A DNA stretch of 45,527 bases. It comes from Streptomyces silvae (GTDB taxonomy: Bacteria > Actinomycetota > Actinomycetes > Streptomycetales > Streptomycetaceae). The notes under the pieces were generated by a model, which worked only from the letters and a program-made list of their open reading frames with translations, made no database searches and was not told where the DNA came from. Positions 1 through 7,778 of the stretch are shown piece by piece; position 1 is the first letter of the stretch; the number at the start of each line of letters is the position of its first letter. The stretch lies in the NCBI RefSeq assembly GCF_016745505.1, contig NZ_JAERUC010000022.1, positions 1 to 45,527 of the forward strand, in the 5' to 3' direction. The translations under genes and the position numbers were made by a program.

Positions 1-16
1 CGCCGCGTACGCGGCG
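1..16. terminator. Possible terminator hairpin at the left edge
   Basis: CGCCGCGTACGCGGCG is a perfect palindrome that can fold with a 6-bp stem and a GTAC loop. It lies 28 nt beyond the stop codon of the leftward P450 gene, where a terminator for that operon would be expected. There is no T-tract, and the hairpin may continue outside the window. Confidence 0.35.
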
Positions 17-44
17 GGCCCCACACCTCTGTCCGTATCGCGGG

Positions 45-1229
45 TCAGACGGGAGAGATCTCCACGGGCAGCGAGCGCATGCCGTTGACCGCCCAGGTGG
101 AGTGCCACACAGGCCGGCTCGCGAGCGTCAGCGACACCCCGGAGCGGGTGAGTTCCGTGAGCAGCGCCCGCATCAGCACGCGTACCAGGGCGGCGCCTAG
201 GCAGAAGTGCATGCCGCCGCCGAGGGACATGTGCGGGTTGGGACTGCGTGCCAGGACCAGCTCCCCGGAACGGTCGAAGACGGTGGCGTCCCGGTTGGCG
301 GAGGGGATCCACACCGCCACCGCGTCCCCGGCCCGGATCGTGGTTCCCGCCAGTTCGGTGTCGTGTACCGCGGTGCGCATCACATGTGTGGCCGGTGCGG
401 TCCAGCGCAGCAGTTCGTCCACCGCGGAGCCGGTGTCCACCCGTCCCTCGCGCAGTTCCGCCCACGCCGCCGGGTGCTCGATCAGAGCCAACAGGCCGCC
501 GTTCACCGCGTGCTGAACGGTCTGGCTCGCGGCCACCACGATGTTGTCACAGGTCAGGACGATCTCCTCGTCCGACAGGGGAAGGCCGTCCGCCCGCGCT
601 GCGAGCAGAGTGTCGATCAGGTTGCTGCCGGCTGCGCCCCGCGTCGTGCCGAGCGCCCCCAGGAAGTAGGTCATCACATCGTGGTGACCGAAGGAATCGT
701 GCTCCGCATCGTCCACGGAGCGGCGCGTGGCATCGAGGATCAGGGGGATGTCCTCCACCGGTATGCCGAGGATCTCGGCCTGCACCGCGAGCGGGAACCG
801 CGCGGCCACCTCGGTGGCGAAGTCGCCACCGCCCTGCGAGCACAGATCCGTCAGGAGCGAGCGGGCCACCTCGTGCGCCAGCGCGCTCAGCCCCTCCACG
901 GCACGGGGGGTGAACATTCGGGCAACGGCCCGGCGCAGATCCGTGTGGCGCGGCGGATCGGTGAGGACCGGCATTCTGCCGGCGCCGGGGTAGGGGGCGG
1001 CGTTGTCGTCCGCGCGCAGCAGCGCCCCGCGGGTGGAGGTGAATGTCTTCCAGTCGTGCAGCACCTGCTTGCCCGCCGTGTGGCCGACCACGGCCCAGTG
1101 CTCCGCGCCGGTCCGCGCCACCTGGTGGTGTACGGGACCGGCCTCGCGCATGGCCCGCCAGACCTCGTGCGGATTTCCCTCCGAGTACAGCGCTGGATCC
1201 AACAGATCGACCGTCAACGAAACCGACAA
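45..1229 (-). CDS. Cytochrome P450 (last gene of the proline-loading operon)
   Basis: This is a soluble bacterial P450 of 394 aa, the usual family length. The heme loop reads GGGMHFCLGAAL with Cys343 as the thiolate ligand, and ExxR is seen as DELLR. The I-helix reads AASQT where AGxET is usual: the acid is Gln and the catalytic Thr is kept. The start is a TTG preceded by a G-rich stretch; a second TTG lies four codons downstream. It follows a free carrier protein by 65 nt and ends an operon that begins with a proline-type adenylation protein, so it may oxidise a carrier-bound prolyl group. P450s acting on PCP-bound amino acids are well known, but the substrate here is inferred. It may instead act on the finished peptide. 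Confidence 0.9.
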   Translation of the reverse strand: MSVSLTVDLLDPALYSEGNPHEVWRAMREAGPVHHQVARTGAEHWAVVGHTAGKQVLHDWKTFTSTRGALLRADDNAAPYPGAGRMPVLTDPPRHTDLRRAVARMFTPRAVEGLSALAHEVARSLLTDLCSQGGGDFATEVAARFPLAVQAEILGIPVEDIPLILDATRRSVDDAEHDSFGHHDVMTYFLGALGTTRGAAGSNLIDTLLAARADGLPLSDEEIVLTCDNIVVAASQTVQHAVNGGLLALIEHPAAWAELREGRVDTGSAVDELLRWTAPATHVMRTAVHDTELAGTTIRAGDAVAVWIPSANRDATVFDRSGELVLARSPNPHMSLGGGMHFCLGAALVRVLMRALLTELTRSGVSLTLASRPVWHSTWAVNGMRSLPVEISPV

Positions 1230-1294
1230 GGCTGCCCCCTGCTTTCGATGGCCCGGAAAAACTCGTGGTGGTGTGCGGAACGGTTCACGCCGGG

Positions 1295-1540
1295 TCAGGC
1301 GTGCTGGACGACCCCGGGTTCGTGGCCCAGGGCGGCGGTGAAGTCACCGAAGCGGGAATTGTCGAACAGCACCTTCACCGAGACCGAGGTTCCCCGGCGG
1401 CCGTTGATGGTCGCGATGATGCGCAGTGCGGCGAACGAGGTACCGCCCGCATCGAAGAATTCGGTGTCGTCGTCGACGACGGTGTCGAGCACTTCTTCCC
1501 AGACCGTCCGCACCGCGGACCGCAGGTCGTCGTCGGTCAT
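1295..1540 (-). CDS. Free carrier protein 2 of the prolyl cassette
   Basis: This 81-aa stand-alone carrier protein has the phosphopantetheine motif FFDAGGTSF with Ser35 as the attachment site. Its start overlaps the stop of the alpha/beta-hydrolase-like gene by 4 nt (ATGA), so translation is probably coupled. It is the second free carrier in this operon. Two free carriers beside one free A domain and a KASIII-like acyltransferase resemble the coumermycin/clorobiocin pyrrole pathway, where CouN5 is loaded and CouN1 receives the acyl group. On that analogy this protein could be either the loaded or the receiving carrier; the sequence does not decide which. Confidence 0.9.
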   Translation of the reverse strand: MTDDDLRSAVRTVWEEVLDTVVDDDTEFFDAGGTSFAALRIIATINGRRGTSVSVKVLFDNSRFGDFTAALGHEPGVVQHA

Positions 1541-2238
1541 ATGTGTTGCCTCCTCATCACCGTGGCCAGGAACGACGCCGTGCCGCTCCTCGCCGCTTCG
1601 TGGGCCGTGAGACCGGCCCGGTCACTGTCGATACGCAGGGTGGTCAGCTGCCCCGGGGGGAGCCAGCCACGGTGGTCGGAATGTTCGCGGGAGAGGACCT
1701 GCAGCATGGGCCCGACCGGCCCGTCGGGCAGTGCGCCCCGTGCCGCGAGCAGGTAGGAGAGATACGAAAGGTGCTGCCGGACGAAGTGCGCCGCCGGTTC
1801 GGCGATCACGTCACCGCTCAGCCCCTGGGCCCGCAGCGCCGCGTCAACACGCCGATTGAGGTCCGCGCGCACGGAGTCGAGGAACTGCGTCGGTTCGGAG
1901 GGCAGTTCATCGAACGGCAGTGGTTTTTCGGAGCCCCCCGGCACCTGGGCGACCGCGGCGGCGTAGGCGCGCGCGATGTCGTCGTCGGTGGCGGGCATCG
2001 GGTCGAAGAGGACCAGGGGGTTCGGCCGTGCGGACCGGTGGGCGAGGTGCACCGCGATCGCCGAGGCGGCGCAGTACGCCAGGATCGGCTCGGGGCCGAC
2101 GTCGAGCCGGGCCGCGTACGCGGGGCCGGTTCCCTCGACAGGCAGGGGGTCGTCGAGCAGACCGACCATGCCGTCAAGGCCCAGCGCGGTGACCGGCGCC
2201 TCCGGCCGGCGCCCCGGATAGTCCAGGATCCTCAGCAA
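1537..2238 (-). CDS. Alpha/beta-hydrolase-like protein, possible prolyl transferase (CouN7-like role)
   Basis: I do not firmly recognise this protein of about 233 aa. An alpha/beta-hydrolase fold is suggested by a strand-elbow-helix segment ILAYCAASAIAV, in which Cys56 occupies the nucleophile position of GxSxG, followed by the strand LVLFDPMPA. The start is probably the TTG at 2238, with GGAAGG upstream; a longer frame to 2340 would overlap the preceding carrier gene by 53 nt. It sits between two free carrier genes and overlaps the next by 4 nt. In coumermycin and clorobiocin an alpha/beta-hydrolase-type acyltransferase (CouN7/CloN7) moves the acyl group from carrier to hydroxyl acceptor, and this protein is placed to do the same. 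A thioesterase or an inactive homologue are alternatives. Confidence 0.6.
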   Translation of the reverse strand: MLRILDYPGRRPEAPVTALGLDGMVGLLDDPLPVEGTGPAYAARLDVGPEPILAYCAASAIAVHLAHRSARPNPLVLFDPMPATDDDIARAYAAAVAQVPGGSEKPLPFDELPSEPTQFLDSVRADLNRRVDAALRAQGLSGDVIAEPAAHFVRQHLSYLSYLLAARGALPDGPVGPMLQVLSREHSDHRGWLPPGQLTTLRIDSDRAGLTAHEAARSGTASFLATVMRRQHI

Positions 2239-2287
2239 CGTCCGTGTCCTTCCAGCTCCCCGGCGGTCCTCGCCGCCTTGCGTGACC

Positions 2288-2557
2288 TCACCGGACCCGC
2301 TCGTCCGCCAGCCGGGCCACGTGACCCGCGAAGTCCGCAAGCACCGGGTGATCGAGGAGGAGCTGGGCGGGGACGTCGATGTCCCACTCGCGGCGCACCG
2401 AGGCGGTCACGAGCACCGCCTGGAAGGAGTCGCCGCCCGCGGCGAAGAAGTCGTGGTCCGCCGCGGTGACCTCGCTGCACAGTGCGGCCGACCAGATCTC
2501 GGCGATGCGTCGCCGGTAGGGCGTGGCGGCGTCGTCCAGGGCCGGTTCGGCCGTCAT
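2288..2557 (-). CDS. Free carrier protein 1 of the prolyl cassette
   Basis: This 89-aa free peptidyl carrier protein has the motif FFAAGGDSF, with Ser44 as the 4'-phosphopantetheine site. It follows the proline-type adenylation gene directly and overlaps it by 4 nt (ATGA), so the two are likely made together and this is the probable partner loaded by that enzyme. Its motif, GGDS, differs from GGTS of the second free carrier, which suggests the two are not interchangeable. The function as a carrier is secure; its exact cargo is inferred from the neighbouring A domain. Confidence 0.9.
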   Translation of the reverse strand: MTAEPALDDAATPYRRRIAEIWSAALCSEVTAADHDFFAAGGDSFQAVLVTASVRREWDIDVPAQLLLDHPVLADFAGHVARLADERVR

Positions 2558-4122
2558 CGTCCGCCTCCGGTCGTCAGGGACCGCGCGACCGAGCTGCGGT
2601 CGATCTTGCCGCTCGGAGTGTGGGGCAGTCCGGGGAGCACGGTCACCGAGGCGGGCACCGAGGCCTCCGGCAGCAGTTCGGCCAGCGCCGCGCGCAGGTC
2701 GCCGGGTCCGGTTGCGCCGGGGTGCAGGGTGACGGCGGCCCGCAGCTGTCGTGAGCCGGGGACCGGTTCGACGGCTGTGCAGACCGCGGTGGCGACGCCG
2801 GGCTGCTGCATCAGGCAGGCCTCGATCTCGAGGAGATTGACGCGTACACCGCGGATCTTGACATCGTGGTCCAGACGGTTGAGGAAGTGCACGAGACCGT
2901 CCTCGACGCGCACCAGATCGCCGGTGCGGAACGCGCGGGTGTGTCCCTGGGGCGTACGCGCGACGGTGACGAAGCGCTCGGCGTTCAGCTCGGGTCGGTC
3001 GAGGTAGCCCAGGGAGACCGGGGCACCGGCCACCAGCAGTTCACCGGTGGCCGGGGTCTCCGCCTCACCCGGGTCCACCAGCAGCTCGCAGCCCGGAAGC
3101 GGCAGGCCGATGGGCGGCACAAGCGGCCAGTCGGCGGGGTCGCGGGGCAGCGTCCAGGCTGTCACCACGTGGGTTTCGGACGGACCGTAGTGGTTGTTGA
3201 GCCTGGCCCGGGGGAGCGCCGTGAACAGCGCCTTGATCGGTGGTGTGCACAGCAGCTGTTCGCCCGCCGTGTTCACCTCCAACAGCGAGAGCCCGAGGTC
3301 GCCGTCGTGCGCCGAGGCCGCCACGGCCAGCATGTGCAGGGCGACGTAGGGAAGGAAGAGCCGCTCCACGGCGTGGTCCGCCAGCCACTTCAGCAGGGTG
3401 AACGGATCGCGTCGCAGCGACTCGGGGGCGATGACGAGGGTGCCGCCGTCGCACAAGGTGCCCAGGATCTCCTGGAAGCTCACGTCGAAGTTCAGGGGAG
3501 CGAACTGTGCGGTCCGCAGTGTCGGCCGGACGGAGTCGCCACGCTGCCAGGCCACCAGGGGGTCGAGGCAACTGTGCTGAATCGTAACGCCCTTGGGCAG
3601 GCCGGTCGACCCGGAGGTGTAGATGACGTAGACCGGGAGGTCCGGCCGGCAGGCCACCGGCCGGAAGCCGTCGCCCCCGGCCCCGGCGGCGTCCTCGATG
3701 GCGAGGGTCGTGATCCCGCACGCCGTCACCGGCGAGGGGCCGTCGTGCAGCAGCAGGCTCGCGCCGCTGTCACGCAGCATGAAGTCGAGGCGGCGCACCG
3801 GGTAGGACGCGTCCAGCGGCACACAGGTGGCGCCGACGGCGATGGTGGCCAGCAGAGCTGTGATGGTGGGTGCGCCGCGCGCGCCGGTCACCGCGACCCG
3901 GCTGCCAGGACCGATGCCGTGGCGGCCGAGGGATGCCGCGAGCGCGCCGACCCGGGCCCACAGTTCCTCGTACGTCAGCCGGGTCGCCCCGTCGACCACG
4001 GCGAGCCGTCCGGGCCGCCGTTCCACCGCACGGACCAGTCCGTCGAGCAGGCACCCCGGTTCCGCGGCACCGCCCCACAGCGTCAGTGGTCGTGCTGTAT
4101 CTGCCTGTTCTGCTTGGCACAT
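2554..4122 (-). CDS. Stand-alone NRPS adenylation protein, proline-type pocket
   Basis: This 522-aa free adenylation protein makes an aminoacyl-AMP and loads it onto a carrier. The A3 core is YTSGSTGLPKG, A5 is NNHYGPSET, and A10 is TPSGKIDR with the catalytic Lys. Reading the substrate pocket from FDVSFQE (Asp213), FLPY, NTAGE and HYGPSETHVV gives DVQFNAHVVK by hand alignment, close to the proline signature DVQLIAHVVK. Proline or a substituted proline is therefore the likely substrate. The ATG at 4122 has GGGAG 5 nt upstream and is preferred over a TTG four codons earlier. The gene starts a five-gene operon with two free carriers, so the loaded prolyl group is probably used as a pendant or special building block rather than as a normal module residue. 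Confidence 0.9.
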   Translation of the reverse strand: MCQAEQADTARPLTLWGGAAEPGCLLDGLVRAVERRPGRLAVVDGATRLTYEELWARVGALAASLGRHGIGPGSRVAVTGARGAPTITALLATIAVGATCVPLDASYPVRRLDFMLRDSGASLLLHDGPSPVTACGITTLAIEDAAGAGGDGFRPVACRPDLPVYVIYTSGSTGLPKGVTIQHSCLDPLVAWQRGDSVRPTLRTAQFAPLNFDVSFQEILGTLCDGGTLVIAPESLRRDPFTLLKWLADHAVERLFLPYVALHMLAVAASAHDGDLGLSLLEVNTAGEQLLCTPPIKALFTALPRARLNNHYGPSETHVVTAWTLPRDPADWPLVPPIGLPLPGCELLVDPGEAETPATGELLVAGAPVSLGYLDRPELNAERFVTVARTPQGHTRAFRTGDLVRVEDGLVHFLNRLDHDVKIRGVRVNLLEIEACLMQQPGVATAVCTAVEPVPGSRQLRAAVTLHPGATGPGDLRAALAELLPEASVPASVTVLPGLPHTPSGKIDRSSVARSLTTGGGR

Positions 4123-4516
4123 GTGGACTCCCAACGTGCGACGGCTGCCGTTACCGTCGTCGAGCGTGTTCGTGGCGGTCCGCTCGCGGATCGCGAGGAC
4201 CTCTTGCCTGACTGCGTCTCAGCTCCGCCGCCCGGGCAGCACGCGGCCTGTACCGCACGCCCTCCGGCCGGAGGAGACGGGGGGAGGGGCACGCGGGGCG
4301 CGGTGCGACCGGCTGCCGTTCCCGGCGTGGTTCGTCGCGGGATCGTACCCCCAGGCCCACCGCCCGGTGAAGGCGCGCACGACGAGCGTGAACACCGTGC
4401 GGGCGGGCGCGCTCCGCCAGTGCCGGACGGACGTTGCCGGGGCGGGACGCGCGCCGTTACGGTCGCAGCCGTTCACGCCCAGAACCACCACCCTGATGAC
4501 TTCCGGAGGCTGTTTC
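4123..4516. promoter_or_regulatory. Divergent intergenic region of the prolyl cassette
   Basis: This 394-nt gap separates the leftward adenylation gene from the rightward KASIII-like gene and must hold promoters for both. I found no convincing -35/-10 pair. It does contain an imperfect palindrome at 4175-4194, GCGGTCCGC-TC-GCGGATCGC, with 8 of 9 pairs matching, which could be an operator. Frames through the region have no good start or codon pattern, so I see no gene in it. Confidence 0.4.
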
Positions 4517-5515
4517 GTGCGTTGGGACGATGTGTATGTGCGGTCCTGTGCTGTGGTCCTGGGGGAGCGCGAGTCGGTGGCGGACGCCGTGGCCGCCGGC
4601 CGGTACGACCCCGCCGTCCGCGAGGCGCACGGCTACGCGTCGATAGCGGTCGCGAGCGGTGGTTGCGCCGCGGACATGGCCGTCGAGGCCGCGCGGAAGG
4701 CTCTTTCTCGGTCCCCCGCCGACCCGGCCGAGATCGGCCTGTTCGTCCACGCCTACGTGGACGAACAGGGCCCGGAGGGAGTGGCCGAACCGGCGTCCTA
4801 CGTCCAGGGCATGGCCCACGACGGCCGGGCTCGGGCCTTCGGACTGCGGCAGGGATGCAACGGGGCGCTCGCGGCGCTGGAGGTCGGCGCGATGTACGTC
4901 TCCGCCGGCCGTGCGGCGGTACTGACCTCGGCTGACAAGTACGCGAGAGAGGGTGACCGGTACCGCGACGACCATGGCGCGGTGGCCGCCGACGGGGCGA
5001 CCGCCATGGTGGTGGGCGGCGGGAGCGGCGTTGCACGGCTGCTCGCCACCGAGATCGTGGGGGACGGCAGGTTCAGCGGGCTCACCGGACTCGACGCCGC
5101 CCGGTTCGAGGATCGCCGCGCGTACCTCCGTGCGCAGCGTGCACGGATCATGTCGATGATGCAGACGATGACCGAGGCGAAGCGTGACTGTGTGCGGGGC
5201 GCGCTCGCGGACGCCGGTCTCGAGGCCGGCGACATCAAGCACTGGCTTCTCCCCTACACCGGACGTTTTCTGGTCGAGGAAGACTTCCTCGCCGAGTTCG
5301 GAATCGACGAGAAGTGCACGACCTGGGAGCTGGGGCGCACCGTCGGTCACCTCATCAGCGGCGGCGACTCGTTCGTCGGACTGACCCACCTGCTGGAGAC
5401 GACGGCCGTCGAGGCGGGTGACCGGGTCGTCATGCTGGGCGACTCCACCGGGTTCAGCTTCGGCTGCGCCGTTCTGGAGGTCCTGGCCCGGCCGGCGTGG
5501 CAGGCCGACGGCTGA
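4517..5515 (+). CDS. KASIII-like acyltransferase without the decarboxylation residues
   Basis: This 332-aa thiolase-fold protein of the FabH family has the active Cys114 in QGCNGAL. The His of the FabH HQAN motif is Tyr247 (LLPYTG), and the Asn of GNTS is His278 (GHLISGGDS), so the usual decarboxylative condensation pair is missing. That fits the acyltransferase branch, which includes CouN2/CloN2, DpsC and CerJ and moves acyl groups without C-C bond formation. The GTG at 4517 has GGAGG 7 nt upstream and is preferred over an in-frame ATG at 4496. It diverges from the adenylation gene of a two-carrier cassette, the setting in which CouN2 shuttles an acyl group between carriers. That role is inferred. 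Confidence 0.85.
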   Translation: MRWDDVYVRSCAVVLGERESVADAVAAGRYDPAVREAHGYASIAVASGGCAADMAVEAARKALSRSPADPAEIGLFVHAYVDEQGPEGVAEPASYVQGMAHDGRARAFGLRQGCNGALAALEVGAMYVSAGRAAVLTSADKYAREGDRYRDDHGAVAADGATAMVVGGGSGVARLLATEIVGDGRFSGLTGLDAARFEDRRAYLRAQRARIMSMMQTMTEAKRDCVRGALADAGLEAGDIKHWLLPYTGRFLVEEDFLAEFGIDEKCTTWELGRTVGHLISGGDSFVGLTHLLETTAVEAGDRVVMLGDSTGFSFGCAVLEVLARPAWQADG

Positions 5516-5540
5516 CGCCGGCCGGTCCGGGCACGCCGGC

Positions 5541-5596
5541 CCACGACGAAGCACCCCCTCACCGCGCTCGGCGGACGAGGGGGTGCTTCGTCGTGG
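5541..5596. terminator. Bidirectional terminator, perfect 20-bp stem
   Basis: The arms 5541-5560 and 5577-5596 are exact inverted repeats of 20 nt, separated by a 16-nt loop. The hairpin lies between two convergent genes, 26 nt after the KASIII-like stop and 3 nt from the thioesterase stop, so it can end transcription from both sides. Confidence 0.9.
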
Positions 5597-5598
5597 TG

Positions 5599-6357
5599 TC
5601 AGCCCGCACGCAGCGGCCCCATCGCCGCGACACGATCCGTGATGACCGTGCCGACCTCGCCCCACCGGCCGTCGAGGTAGAAGTGCTTGCCGGTGAACAC
5701 CCGCAGGCCGAACAGGCCGGCGGTGTGGCGTGCCCACCCACGGGCGTCGTCGATGGACACCACCGGGTCGTCGTCCCCGGTCAGCGACATGACGGGACAG
5801 GCCAGCACCGAGTCGTCGCGTCGGTGGGTCCGCAGCATCCGGTAGTCCGCGCGCAGCGCCGACAGCACCAGAGCACGCATCTCCGCGTTGTCCAGCAATC
5901 TCATGTCGGTGCCGTTCAGCAGGGCGAGGTCCGCCATCAGCTCCTCGTCGTCCCGCGGCCGTGTGTGCGGGGGAAGCGACAGGCCCGGTGGCCGCGCTCC
6001 GGACGCGAACAGCGTCAGCGGCGCGATTCCCTCGGCCTCCAGGCGCTTGGCCACTTGGAAGCCCAGCAGCGCGCCCATGCTGTGTCCGAACAGCACCACC
6101 GGCCGGTCCGCCACCCGGCGCACCGCGTCGAGCGTGCGCTCGGTCAACTCCGTGAAGTCGGTGACGTACCGTTCGTTGACGCGGTCCATCCGCCCGGGAT
6201 ACTGCACGGCCAGCAGCTCGGCCGCGGAAGACAGCGCCGCAGCCAGGGGTCTGAAGTAGTTCGCCGACCCCCCGGCGTGCGGGAGGCATATCACCCGCAC
6301 CGCCGCGTCGGGCGCCGCCCTGAACCGGCGGATCCATTCGCCTTGTCCCTTGGCCAT
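5599..6357 (-). CDS. Type II thioesterase (editing)
   Basis: This 252-aa alpha/beta-hydrolase has LFGHSMGA with nucleophile Ser93, an N-terminal LPHAGGSANYF motif typical of NRPS/PKS type II thioesterases, and a late Asp (GDDDPVV) and His (GKHFYL) to complete the triad. Such enzymes free mis-loaded or mis-primed carrier proteins. The ATG at 6357 follows GAGGAG; 25 more residues to 6432 are possible but would overlap the transporter gene. It is the last gene of a minus-strand operon with a dioxygenase, an aminotransferase and an exporter. It is one of two free thioesterases; the other has a Cys nucleophile and may do the release step. Confidence 0.92.
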   Translation of the reverse strand: MAKGQGEWIRRFRAAPDAAVRVICLPHAGGSANYFRPLAAALSSAAELLAVQYPGRMDRVNERYVTDFTELTERTLDAVRRVADRPVVLFGHSMGALLGFQVAKRLEAEGIAPLTLFASGARPPGLSLPPHTRPRDDEELMADLALLNGTDMRLLDNAEMRALVLSALRADYRMLRTHRRDDSVLACPVMSLTGDDDPVVSIDDARGWARHTAGLFGLRVFTGKHFYLDGRWGEVGTVITDRVAAMGPLRAG

Positions 6358-6376
6358 GACTCCTCGTTCGGTCGGC

Positions 6377-7663
6377 TCACGCACTGGTGAGCTGGGGGAC
6401 GGCCGGTCCGGTGATCTTTCCGTCGGGAGCACGCCGTACCGCTCGGATGCCGGGCACCAGCGGGGTGAGGCCGCACGGGACGACGATCATCACCGTGGCG
6501 ATCAGCAGAGCCTCGGCCTGACCCGCCTGGGCGGCCAGTGGGCCCACCAGGGCAAGGCCCAGCGGCGCGGCGACGGTGGAGATGAGCCAGTCGTAGGACT
6601 CGACCCGCGACATCACCTCGACGGGGATCAGCTGCTGCATCGACGCCTGCCACAGGGCGTCGAGGAACAGCGTCGACGCACCGCTGACGAAGGCCGACCC
6701 GACCACGCACCACAGCGGCATCGGCACGGCCAGCGCCAGCAGGGGCAACGCGGTCAGGACCAGCGCGAGGTTACCGACGACCAGAGGGCGGCGCGGCTCC
6801 AGCTTCAGTGCGACGAACCCGCCCGTCAGGGCGCCGGCCGCGAAGCCCGACACGACGATGCCCCAGGCGGACGGCCCGCCGAGGGACTCGTTCGCGATCG
6901 CCGGGCCGAGCACGTAGTAGGCCGCGACCGCGAGGTTCTGCAGCATGTGGACGATCATGTTGAGCCACAGCCACCGCCGGACGGACAGCTCGCGCCACCC
7001 GGTGCCCAGATCGCGCCAGAACGTCTCGGCCGCGGGAAGCGTGCGTGGTGCCAGCCGCAGCATCCCCAGCGAGACGGCGCTCACGATGAACGTGACGGCG
7101 TCGGCCGCCAGGACCAGGCCCGGTCCCCACCAGGCGATCACCACGCCGGCCAGCGCCGGGCTCAGAACCGTGGAGGCGCTGATGCAGAACGACATCAGCG
7201 CGTTGCCGCGCTGGAGTTGTTCCGCGGGCATGATCTCCGCCATCAGCCCTCTGGACGCCGGGCCGAAGAACGCCTGGGCGCCACCGAAGATCGCGGCGCC
7301 GACGGCCAGATGCCACACCCTGGCCGTGTCGGTCACCAGGAGAGCCGCCAGCGCCAGCTGCGCGGCCGCGCGGATCAGGTCGGACGACAGCATCAGGACC
7401 TGGCGGCGCAGTCTGTCCGCCCACACCCCGCCGATCAGCGAGAAGACGACCTGCGTAAGGACCTGCGCGGTCATGACCAGCCCGATGTCGGTCACCGAGC
7501 CGTCCACCGCCAGTACAGCGAAGATCAGCGCCACCTTGGTCATCCCGCCCCCGGCGGCCGAGACGGCCTGTCCGATCCACAGGATGCGGAACTCCCGGAT
7601 GCGGAGCGGCTCCAGAGCGCGGGTCCGGGCGAGACGTTTGCTGTCGCTCCCACTCCGTGCCAT
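6377..7663 (-). CDS. MFS transporter, probable product exporter
   Basis: This 428-aa integral membrane protein has about twelve hydrophobic segments and resembles the EntS-like branch of the major facilitator superfamily. The ATG at 7663 lies 7 nt after GGGAGG; an ATG two codons earlier is too close to it. It is the only transporter in the window, so export of the peptide or its acylated precursor, and hence self-protection, is the likely role. There is no ABC importer or iron-siderophore binding protein nearby. Substrate assignment rests on context only. Confidence 0.88.
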   Translation of the reverse strand: MARSGSDSKRLARTRALEPLRIREFRILWIGQAVSAAGGGMTKVALIFAVLAVDGSVTDIGLVMTAQVLTQVVFSLIGGVWADRLRRQVLMLSSDLIRAAAQLALAALLVTDTARVWHLAVGAAIFGGAQAFFGPASRGLMAEIMPAEQLQRGNALMSFCISASTVLSPALAGVVIAWWGPGLVLAADAVTFIVSAVSLGMLRLAPRTLPAAETFWRDLGTGWRELSVRRWLWLNMIVHMLQNLAVAAYYVLGPAIANESLGGPSAWGIVVSGFAAGALTGGFVALKLEPRRPLVVGNLALVLTALPLLALAVPMPLWCVVGSAFVSGASTLFLDALWQASMQQLIPVEVMSRVESYDWLISTVAAPLGLALVGPLAAQAGQAEALLIATVMIVVPCGLTPLVPGIRAVRRAPDGKITGPAVPQLTSA

Positions 7664-7778
7664 CAGCATGCCTCCCGTCGGGCCGGGACGTGCGGCTGGC
7701 AGCGAACGGGGTCGGTGCGCGGTGGGTTCACAAGCGGATTCCTGTCTGAGATCGCTGTCGTGCCGACAGCCGGAACGG

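Noticed and set aside
45..5515. Pyrrole-2-carboxylate biosynthesis
   Set aside because: The A domain and carriers fit, but the required FAD prolyl-carrier dehydrogenase is missing from the window.
4457..6337. A 626-aa minus-strand open frame across the KASIII-like gene and the thioesterase
   Set aside because: It crosses the strong 20-bp terminator and covers two convincing genes in other frames; no motif is present.
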